A stretch of DNA of 64,000 bases from Hybos culiciformis (taxonomy: Eukaryota > Arthropoda > Insecta > Diptera > Hybotidae): assembly GCA_964007475.1 (NCBI GenBank), contig OZ023274.1:11495376-11559375 (forward strand), written 5' to 3'. Below the pieces are notes generated by a model, which was not told where the DNA came from, did not search any database, and was given only the letters and a program-made list of their open reading frames with translations. This document shows positions 54,541 through 64,000 of this stretch, one piece after another. The position numbers and the translations under genes are program-made. The first letter of the stretch is position 1, and the number at the start of each line of letters is the position of its first letter.

Positions 54541-55865
54541 ATATATTTATTTTTTTCTATAACAAATATTTAAAATATTAATTTGAAAAAAAAAAAAAAG
54601 AAAACAAATTGAAATTTTATATTAAAAAAAAAAGCGAAAAAAAATTAAATACATTCGGGAAATTTGTGGGGAATTTTAAATTAAAAAATTTCCTCAAATA
54701 CGTTCTTTTGGAGCAACAAAAAATAACTAAAAAAAATAATTTTATTCAATTCTCTGTTAACTTTACAACAGTTAAGGTGTTCGCGCGCTTTAGCGTTAAT
54801 TTGTAATTTATTATTATTTTATTTGTGAAAATAAATTTATTTTTGTGTAAAATAGAAAAAAAAATATTAATTTAATTTTTTTCTTGATATTTCTTCGGGA
54901 AAAAATTTATAAATTTTTTAATTAAAACAAACGATACCAAAATAAAAAAAAAATTTAAAGCAGATTGATTTTTTTTAAAATTAATTTTGTTTAGCAGAAT
55001 TTATTAAAAAAAAGATAATAATAAAAATTAAAAATTTTATTAAGATTGAGAAACAAGACTTGTTAAAAAAAATAAAATAAATTAAATTAAACAAAAACTG
55101 AAAACTTTCTGAAACGTAATAAAAATAAATAAAAAAAAAGGAATAAATTAATTCTTTTTTTTTTTTTTTTTTTGGTGAAATTTACCTTTTCAAGATTTAT
55201 ATTTATTTTTCTCTGTTTTCAAATGAAATTAATGTGTTCATTATAAATTAAATTAAAAATAAAAAAAAATTTAAAGAACAAAAGTTTAGCGAAATTAAAT
55301 TTTTTTTTGCATTTATAGCTGCTAACTGTCAAAAAAATAAATAAATTTAAATTAAATTAAAAAAAACAATACAAAAGAAAAACAATAACAAACGAAATAA
55401 CAGTTATGAAACAATAATAAAAAAAATTCCATAAATAAAAAAAACATTGCACTGAAAAAAAAAATTTGGTAAACAAATTATTAAAAAAAAAATCTATAAT
55501 TCTTGCTTGAAAAATAAAAAGCTTTTAAAAAAATAATAAAACTTATTTTTTTTTTTACTAAAAACACAAAATTTTGTTTTTTATTTTATCATTTTGTCTA
55601 ATAAAGTAAATAAAATAATAATTCTTATTTTCGAATAAAAAAAAAAAAAAGAAATAACTTTTGCGCCTAAAAAAACATTGACATTTAAATAAAAAAGCAA
55701 CATTAATAATTTATATTTTGTTCTGAGTGTTAATTTGTTTTTATCTGTCCGAAATTAAAATAATAATAATAATTAAATATAATAAAGAAAAACAAAAATA
55801 ATAATTAATTTATTTTTTTTTTTAAATTTCTTTATTTTGCTTTTCAATTTTTGTTGTTGTTTTTA
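54541..55865 (+). other. Candidate A-rich 5' leader
   Basis: Between the CpG island and the upstream ORF lies sequence rich in A on the + strand, with several short ATG-started frames, one of 65 codons at 54609-54806. Long A-rich leaders occur in insect genes. If transcription starts near 54.5 kb this would be an unusually long, ATG-containing 5' UTR, although a start nearer to 55.8 kb or a further upstream intron is equally possible. Confidence 0.25.
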
Positions 55866-55892
55866 ATGAGTTTCAATAAAAAGCCTTCCTAA
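55866..55892 (+). other. Upstream ORF of 8 codons overlapping the next start (TAATG)
   Basis: An ATG at 55866 opens the short frame MSFNKKPS, which stops with TAA at 55890-55892. The last A of that stop is the first base of the next ATG (55892-55894), so the two frames overlap by one base. Such a stop-start junction could let ribosomes that finish the short frame restart at once on the longer one. Whether this region is transcribed is not known from sequence. Confidence 0.35.
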
Positions 55893-55957
55893 TGAAATGC
55901 AAAAATTGGTCTAACAAATTCAACAATTTTGTTGTTAAAAAATTAAAATCGTTTAAG
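55892..55957 (+). CDS. Candidate first coding exon (22 codons, partial gene)
   Basis: The frame opens at ATG 55892, begins MKCKNWSNKF and ends with KSFK, and runs 66 bases without a stop to AAG|GTAAAT, a strong match to the insect 5' splice site (MAG|GTRAGT), with the donor at 55958 in phase 0. The peptide is basic and contains one Cys and one Trp, residues whose codons are rare in this background, which is mildly in favour of real coding. Without splicing the frame would continue through a poly-Lys run to a stop at about 56011. I do not recognise the protein and there is no downstream exon in the window to test it. The start-codon context (C at -3) is not optimal. Random occurrence of a short frame before a GTAAAT cannot be ruled out. 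Confidence 0.3.
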
Positions 55958-56121
55958 GTAAATATAAAAAAAAAAAAACAAATTTTTTTAAGTAAAATAG
56001 TACCTAGGTAGGTAGGTAGTTGTCTACCTTGCCTAGTTTTTCTTTTTATATTATTTTGGGGAGATTTAGTTTTTTATTAGATAAGGTTGCCTCGTTCTTC
56101 CACAATGTTTACAAAATATTG

Positions 56122-56143
56122 AAAAAAAAAAAAAAAAAAAAAA
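56122..56143. repeat. Poly(A) run of 22
   Basis: One of the longest homopolymer runs in the window. No upstream transposon body was recognised, so it is not evidently a retroposon tail. Confidence 0.9.
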
Positions 56144-58538
56144 TACAGCTGTCAATATTTTACACAGATACTTAATTTAAAAAAGGACGCGAAAATTTTA
56201 ACCAAAAAAAAAGCTTCAAATTCATAAAAAAAAAAAATAAAATTTAATAAATTGACGTTACAATTTTTTTTTTTTCGTTAACGGTAAAATTTTGTTATAC
56301 TAAACAAAAACAAATTTGACTTTATTTTGATTTTAATTCATAAAATAAAAAATAAATAAATAAAAAACTCTCTTTTTGAAGTGTTCTGCAGGCAGGCAGT
56401 TTCAGTTTTTTTTTCATCATTAATTTTTTTTTTTTTTGGAGTTTCTTTCTTTTCTCTGTTTTCTCTTCAATATTGTGTTTTTGTTTTTTTTTTTTTTGCG
56501 CTATCTCTACCAAACAACAAAAACATTAAAATTTCATAATAAAAATATTTTTCTTGTAAATTTATTTTTTTTTATATTTTATTAAAAAGTTCAAAAGTCC
56601 ACATTCCAATCTTAATTTTTTTTGTAGTAAAAAAAAAATAAAAAAATTAAATTATTGGAACAAGGTGTGCGTTTTTTTTTTTTGTCTTTGATAAAATTTC
56701 AGTGTTTTTTTTTTTTTTATCTTTATGTGATTTCCGAAGTTATTTCCATTCTCTTTTTTTTTTTTGTTTTTTATTTAACTAATAATTTCCAAAACAAAAA
56801 AAAAAAAAAAATCATTTTATGTAATTTCGATAAAAAAAAAAGAAACAAAAAATATTTCCAACTGGTTTTGCGTGGCCTCAAAAATTGGATGAACCTTAAA
56901 AACAAAAAAAATGCCTATGTGAGATGTTTTTTTTAATATCTTTGAGATAGGTGGAGAAAGAGTGTGGAAAGCCAAAAAAATTAGAACATTTTGACATTTC
57001 GAGATGTTGAAGAAATGTATTAAGTTATGTTGAGTATGTAGATGTGACAGGTCACCCTTAGTCCAGTGAAATTCAGTGAAGTTATTCGAACTCTTCCCGA
57101 TCTATGTTGAATTCATTTTGATTTCCCGTCAATCGTAGGTGTAGGTAGGTGTTTACACTATGTGGTAGGAAAAATATTAGATACTTAGTAGGTAGGTGAG
57201 ATAGCCTGATAAACTGTCCTACCTAGTTCAGTACTTAATTTTTATTTTGTTTTTTAAAAATCATTTGGGAAAACTTTTTTTTTTTTTCGAAAAACCCAAT
57301 AAATAATTTTGTATTTTTTTTTTTTTTTATAAATCAACCAGAAACCACGTAGGTTTTTTTTTTTTATGAAATAATATTGTAAATATAATTTCACATAAAA
57401 ATTTATATAAAAAAATACCTACCTATACTTATAGTTATATAAAATTTTATATTGTGGGAAAAAATTGGATAAAATAGGTTTTGTTTTTATGTGCGATTTT
57501 TCATTAAAACTTAAAAGCGTAAAAAATGAATGTTTTTTTTTTTACGTAGGTTTTTTTTTTTTTAACTAAAACAAAACAAAAAAAAAATTGTTGCCTTTTT
57601 TTTATTTTATTTTTATCAATTTCAAAAGTTTTCTTGTGCATTTTTTTTTTCTTATTACTCAAAAATGAACGTAATATGAAAAAAAAAAAAAAAAACAAAA
57701 ATTCTAAATTCCAAAACCAGAAAAAAAAAAAAAGATACTTAATTTCCCCTTTGCAAAAAAAAAGTTCACGAAATTTTGTTTTTGATTCTTCTGAGAATTT
57801 ATTTTTCCAGAATTGTTACACGAGCAAAAGAAAAAAAAAGCAAAAAAAAAAAATTAGGTAGATAGAGCTACCTACACCTACCTTATGAAAAATTATGTGT
57901 ACGCTTTTCTTCTTCCCGCAAAAAAAAAAAAAAAAAATGAAAATATCGAGAAAAAAAAATTGACATTACAAGTTGAAAATACAAGATGTAGGATGTAGAA
58001 GATTTTGATGAGAAGAGAAGAGTTATGAAGGACATAAAACCTCTACCAGCCTACCTAAAGTTGCTAGTGATGACAAGGACAGAAACAATAACAGAGTTTT
58101 TATTTATTTATTTATTTTTTTACCAATAAATTTTTTTGTATTTTATTTTTATTTAATTTTCCAATTTTTTTTTTTTCCTGATTATTATTTTGTTATGATG
58201 TTTATTTATTGGTTCATTTTTTATGTTTAAATGTTTTATTTTTTGTTTTTTGCTTTTCGAATTTTTAATTTTTTATTTTTCTTAGGTAGGCATCCTTACC
58301 TAGAAAACTAATATAATAATTTTATTGTAACAACCTAACCTACCTTATTTGTAATTTTATTTTAGGCAGAATTACACTTTTTTTTTTTCTTTAGTAGGTA
58401 GGTGGAAAATAATTTTTAACTACGAAATCGTTTTTCTTTAGAAATTTTGTTGAAAAATAATAAATGTGTACGTAGGTACTTATATATATTTTACTAGATA
58501 TAGGTACCTATATTTTCCATTATTATTATGTTTACATC

Positions 58539-58551
58539 GAGAGAGAGAGAG
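58539..58551. repeat. (GA)n tract
   Basis: GAGAGAGAGAGAG. GAGA repeats can bind GAGA factor (Trl) in flies, but this one is short and isolated. Confidence 0.85.
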
Positions 58552-61500
58552 TGATTTTACATAGGTTTTTTTATATAAATTTTATTATTTTTGTTTCTTG
58601 GAATTTTGGCGGCAAATATTTTTTATTTATTTATTTTTTTTTTTTACCTCTTTATACTAAATAATATTAAATTTATTATTCTTTTTGTCCTTATTGACAA
58701 TTTTAAAGGTTAAAAGAATTACTTTATATGTACCTATATATATTTTATATTTCTGATGAAAATTATACAAATATTTTTATGTGTAAAATCATTTATTTAT
58801 TATATTCATTTATTTACTAAGAAATTTAATTTATAATATATACCTACCTATATATAATAATACATTATACTTAAGTTTAATATTAAAAAATTTTGATAAC
58901 GAAACATTTTCCCATTGCGTGTAGGTATAATATTTGGTGATGCAATCTCAATAATGTCCTTTTTAGCTTAGAAATGTAGAAAAAAAAAAAACAAAAAATT
59001 CAAGTTTTAACATCGATAGTAGAAGTCGTAGAAGTTATCATTAAATTTTAATTTTTTTTTTTCTATTTTACCTTCCCAAAATATAATAAATATTATATTA
59101 AATTATAAATAGTTTATAAATAATAAAAAATAAAAAGGTCAATGGAAATATAAAAAAAATCGAATTTTTAATTTCGCTAATAAAAAAATTTAATATTGAT
59201 TTATTTTTGATGGCTCTAGTAATAATATTGATTGACTATAAAAATGTTTTTAATAAATGTCATCTTATAATCTTCTAATTAGCAAAGTATAGCTAGTGGT
59301 ACAAGTAAAATACTAAGTTTGGTATATAATAAAATGTTCAAGGAAGTTAAATATTATTGATATCAAATTAAGTTTTTTTTAAATTTTATAACAAACTTTT
59401 TCTCAAGGTGTTTCTAATTATATACATTTAATTCTCACGGCATTACCTGATATTACCTATAATGAATATATATATTGATTATTTTCTAGTTAAAGACAGA
59501 TAGAAAGATGGTATGAAATTATAATCTTTTGGTTCTTTTAGAATTCAGTTAACTTTTCAAATAATTTCGATGAAGTTTTTTTAGGTACATACTTATAATA
59601 CTTTTATTACCTACTATTGAAATAATTTTTACAAAAATATTTTATCCTTTACAAAAAAAAAAAAAAACTCCCAATATTCCACAAAAAAAAAAGCAATTAA
59701 TTAAAGCTTTTTTTTATTTATTTATTTTAATTGAATTTTGATTAAGCAATAGTCTAGCGAAATATTTTATTCAAAAAAAAAATTAACATTTGTGCTCATA
59801 AAATTAAAAAAGCAAAAATAATAATTAAATTTTGCTTTATTCAGTAATTAAACTTATTTATTTTATTCTTTCGTTTTTTTTTTTAATTTAATTAATTCAA
59901 TGTCATTTCGACTATTGATCTTTTATTATGTTGCGGTTCAATTTTTATTTTTTTTTATTTTTTGTTTAATTATTTTATATAAGTTTCTAATTTTTTATTC
60001 CAATTTTTTCCCTAAATCCTAAATAAAATGTAATAATAAGTATTATATATATTTAAGTACCTAGCATGTAATTACAATGAAGCTTTACATTGACAAATGT
60101 GAAAGACTACATTTAGATGTTAAGTTTCTTGAAAATTTTTGTTTCGATAAATAAAATTAAAAATTAATCTTAACTTTCAAATATTAAATTCGCCTCATAT
60201 TAGGAAAAAATTATTAAGACTGGACGGCCCACTTTCTCAGTATCTTATGCTATTCAGCCAGTCTAATTTTATTTTTGTCTTGTTTCTAAATTTGTGCATT
60301 AATTTTTCATTTTATATATTTTATTAATTTAATTTTTAATATTTAATATTCAATTATTTATTCAGATAAATAACTACATATCCAAACATTTATTTATTTC
60401 AAGAATTTTTCTTATTAAAGTGAATGTAAATATACTTACTGTACTTATATATAAAAAAAAAAAGTTTGTTGTCATTATAAAAGTCATTGCATTTTATTAA
60501 AAAAAAAAAAAAAATACAAAAGACATTTTTTATTAATATTCTTTAACAAAATTTCAATGTTGTCTACCTATTCTCAAAATTTTAATAATCAAATTTTTTT
60601 TTTTTTAACCTCAGTAAGGCGACAATTTTGCTAATGAAATAAAATTTTAAGTTTTTTTCTTATAAAACATTTGTTTTATAAGACTTTATACAAGTGTCTT
60701 TTATTATTACTTTATATTAAATTTTTGAAAAATTTATTTATTTTTTTTTTTTGTTTTTAGGTAAATTTTATTCACATTTTATCACAAAAGTAGTCAGTCA
60801 CACAAACAATAAGTGTTGCGATGATGTTGTTTTGGTGTTTTACTTATTTTTTTTGCTTTATTGTTGCCATTATTTTTGTGTTGAGTACATTGTTTGTCAC
60901 TGATAAAATTAAAATTAAAATGATATTTCCTAAAAAAAAAAAAAAAAAAAAATGAACAAAACTCATAAACAAAAAATACTTAATATATAAAAAATTAAAA
61001 ATATTATGAAAAAAAAAAATTATGTTATTAAAATAGAATTTGACCCCTGTCCCTGGCTATAAAAAAAAAATAAAACAATATTTTTATTATTTTTTTTTTA
61101 ATTCATAAACAAAATTTAATAATAATTTTTTTTTATCAATTTTTATTAAAAAAAATTTTTTATAAATATAATTTTATTTTTTTTCGTCAAAAATTTTGTA
61201 TTGTCAATTTTTTTCTTTATTATTAAATTAAACTGAAGAATTCCTTATGAATAAGTAATAATTAATTAAGTAAAAAATAAAAAAAAACAATTTAATAAAG
61301 ATTTTGAATGGGGGAGGAAAATTTACCAGAAATTAAATATTTTGTGCTTATTTTGCTTTAAAATAAAAAAAAAATTTGTTGTGTTTTTTGTTGTTTCGTA
61401 ATAGTAGTAAAATAATTGGATCACAGTTTTAATTGAGAGGGTTCTTTGTTTACATTTTGACAGTATAGATCTTATACTATTTCAAACATAATTATTTGAT

Positions 61501-63295
61501 TATTTAAAAGAAATTTTAAATAAAGACCTTCTCAAACACCTTTTTATGCAAACGTCGCCACGACGTCTCATATATAGATTATATATTTGTCACGAACTAA
61601 ATAATTTTCTCTTCTAGACTATTTGGAAGGTCAAAATATTAAAAAAAAATTATATTTAAAGAAATTAGATATTATTATTATTATTATTATTTTAGTATAC
61701 CTAATTTTCTAAAATTTTGATTTATTTTTTATTTATTTTTTTTTTTTCAACTAAGTTGTTAATATTGTAATTTTAGTGCCAATTTTTTTTTTTGTACCTT
61801 AACCTACATAAAATTTATGTTTCTTTATTTTGTTAGCATTTATTATTTTTTTTTAAATGACGGAGACTTTTATTTCGTATATTTTCTTAATTTTTTTTTT
61901 ATATATAGATATACCTATATTTTATATTTATTGTATATTGTAGCTGCTGTCAGAGAAAATAAAATCGATGCCATAAAAATAGAAAAAGAAGATATATAAA
62001 AAATTAAACAAAAACAACTTTGCATGTAAAATAGTTTTCACCATTTCACCTTCATTTTTATTTTTTAAGATGAATAATATTACTTTTCAATATTTTTCTT
62101 CAATTAAAAAAACAAAAACTTTATTTAAGTACTTAATTTAATTGTTTATTATTTTGACAGAAATTGCTCTCTAGTTCTTGTTGATAACACATAAGTAATT
62201 AAATTCACTAGTACAACAATAAAATGATAGAAGATACTTACTTGATCTTGAATTTGAGATGCATATTGATTGATAGAACAACAAGAGAATACTTAATAAT
62301 AATTTTTCTATCATAATAAGACAATTTTCAATAATTTCTAAATGAATACATATAGTTTATAGAGTTTATTAAAGTAAATGAAAATATAATATAAAGACAA
62401 ATTGTTACACATTATGTGTAGTTTACGTAAATATGTACATATTTACATGGATTCATTCATATCATATTTTGAAGAGTATGCATACAATATTGATATGATA
62501 AGGTTATAACAAATTTTAGTATGAGAAAATTTTTCTTTCATTTAAAAAAGGTTATTAGTAGTCTAACAAAAAAAAAAAAAAAATTTCCATCAAATTTATA
62601 AAATTTTGAAACAAAGTGAAAAAAAAAAAAAAAAATTCGTTAGACTTTTTTTATTATAAACAATAATTTTTATAAGAGCTGACAAGAAAAAAATATTTAT
62701 ACAACTTTATTATTAAAAAAAAAAGCAAAAAAAAAAAGTCATTTTAATAAATTTTGTTTAAAATATATAATTTTTTTTTTTATTTGTCGGTTTTTTATTT
62801 TATTTATTTTTTTTATTTATTTTTTTTCTGAAATAGCAACAAAATTTTTTATTTTTATTTTTTAATGAAAAAAAAAATTTTTTTTGTTTTGATTTAGCTG
62901 AAAAATGTGTGATATTTTCTTAATAATTCAGATTAAAATTCTTAAAAATTAAAAATATATATAAAATTTATAAATTATAACTATAAGTATATAGATATAT
63001 TGTGTGTACATAATATCTAATAATTATATTTTTTTCTTCTAAATTAATATAAGAATTTATAAATATATAATGTAGAAGCATTAAAAAAAAAATTTACGTA
63101 ATTTTTGGATATTTTCTTCTTTTTTTTTTTAAATAAAGAATATATATTTCGGAAATAGATACATATATATACATTTAATTAAAAGCGTATATATTTAGTT
63201 TATAATTTATTTAAGTTAATGGTTTCTGTGTTAAATGATGGGGTTGGTTTTTTTTTGTTTTTGTTGAATTGACTTGATGAAATATTTCACACGAC

Positions 63296-63309
63296 CGGCG
63301 GCGGCGGCG
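63296..63309. repeat. (CGG)n trinucleotide island
   Basis: CGGCGGCGGCGGCG sits in otherwise A+T-rich DNA. On the - strand it reads as an Ala run followed by GRVKYF within a 62-codon frame (63231-63419) that has no recognisable domain. It may be a slippage repeat in a leader, an exon coding an alanine run, or neither. Confidence 0.8.
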
Positions 63310-64000
63310 ATTGTTTTAATTGTTATTTTATTAGAGTAAAATTTAATAATGACCTCTGTACTTATTAGAGTTTTATGTTGAACTATTGCATTCATAGTAT
63401 AATATTGTTTTTCATTCATATTTTTATTAAAAACTTTCTCATTTTCAATAAATATATGAAATTTCTTATAAGTATATTTAATTTTTTTTTTTCAATGAAA
63501 TCCCTTAAATGCCGCCTTTAACAATAATAAAATTTTTTCATTATATTAAAATCAAATTCATGAATACAGCAAAAAAGAAAAATAACAAGTGTACACAAGT
63601 TACATAATTTTATTTTAATACAATTTAAATATAACGAATTGTCAATATATTATACATATTTATATAAAAATGAGAGAGTTGTATACTTATACATATAATT
63701 ATAAGTATTGGAAATTTCCGTTTCTTATCAAAAATAATGATTACTTTGAAAAAATTATAAATTAAAATAAAAAATTGTTAGCAATTTAAATTAATTTTTT
63801 TCTTTCTTTTTTCTTTTTTTTTTTTTTTGTTAATTTAACAAATAATGTTAAAAATAATTTAAAACTGATAATTCTTTGAGGTTAAAAGGTAAAAAATATG
63901 TTTTACGATTAGAATTTTTTTTTTTTTTAAATATAAGTATTTTTAATTGCATTTTGTAGAAACGAAAATTTCAATTTTCAGAAATTTGAACTTATATTGT

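Larger units (their letters stand above)
55999..58860. repeat. Dispersed cluster of TAGG/CCTA (TACC) motifs
   Basis: Blocks of TAGGTAGG or CCTACCTA occur on both strands at about 56001-56035, 57139-57156, 57188-57198, 57415-57424, 57848-57884, 58046, 58281-58300, 58330-58346, 58392-58402 and 58843-58852. Some form local inverted repeats such as TAGGTAC..GTACCTA near 58500. The same tetranucleotide is only sporadic earlier in the window (for example 42376 and 46080). Confidence 0.6.
55958..64000 (+). other. Candidate long first intron or intergenic DNA
   Basis: No convincing exon was found after the donor at 55958. The stretch holds T-rich low-complexity sequence, a cluster of TAGG/CCTA motifs (55999-58860), a (GA)n tract (58539-58551), a CpG palindrome (61552-61566) and a (CGG)n run (63296-63309). 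Frames of 60-93 codons are Lys/Phe-rich artefacts of homopolymers. If the upstream exon is real, this is the beginning of an intron longer than 8 kb; otherwise it is intergenic. Confidence 0.4.

Noticed and set aside
54609..54806. 65-codon frame in the candidate leader
   Set aside because: It is Lys/Asn/Phe-rich and lacks motifs; it may be an upstream frame in a transcript but is not supported as a protein gene.
55999..58860. TAGG repeats considered as telomeric sequence
   Set aside because: Insect telomere repeats of the common kind are TTAGG; these are TAGG tetramers, interspersed and on both strands.
1..64000. CRISPR arrays, bacterial promoters, ribosome binding sites, operons, rRNA
   Set aside because: The sequence has eukaryotic non-coding character. 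No spaced identical repeats, gene clusters or rRNA-like segments were seen.

Overview
This is a very A+T-rich eukaryotic window, non-coding or nearly so. Poly(dA:dT) runs of 8 to 23 bases recur throughout, with (TA)n, (ATT)n and TACATA-type simple repeats. It lacks bacterial gene packing, operons, and any long open frame with a recognisable protein domain. The texture resembles intergenic or long-intron DNA of an insect, most likely a fly. That is a judgement from composition and repeat style only, since no diagnostic gene is present. Nearly all short open frames look like by-products of A and T runs, because AAA and TTT are not stops.

Layout. Positions 1-3385 hold only low-complexity sequence. 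Positions 3386-3466 hold a tRNA-like segment with Pol III A and B boxes but no acceptor stem, probably a SINE head or tRNA pseudogene. Positions 3596-3846 hold a clear non-autonomous DNA transposon (MITE) with 41-bp inverted ends. From 3.8 to 52 kb the sequence is A+T-rich DNA with scattered local structures: a minisatellite with self-complementary 21-bp units (about 27646-27729), a compound (TA)n/(ATA)n tract (28885-28976), a stem-loop (36462-36510), a 58/60-bp tandem duplication (37433-37550), an ACTAT repeat (39341-39382), a few GC-richer islands, and the longest open frame (50830-51393, 187 residues, low complexity). At 52332-52430 is a near-perfect hairpin flanked by TTAA, a probable miniature piggyBac-type element.

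The best gene candidate is on the + strand at about 54.5-56.0 kb. An A-rich stretch with two CpG-containing islands could be a promoter and leader. It ends in an 8-codon upstream ORF whose stop overlaps the start of a 22-codon ORF (TAATG), which runs directly into a good 5' splice site (AAG|GTAAAT, donor at 55958). I read this tentatively as the first coding exon of a gene whose remainder lies beyond the window; 55958-64000 would then be the start of a large intron. That stretch includes a cluster of TAGG/CCTA motifs (55999-58860) and a (CGG)n island (63296-63309).

No convincing new biological system was found. The strongest observations are the two inverted-repeat elements, the palindromic minisatellite, and the stop-start upstream ORF next to a splice donor.
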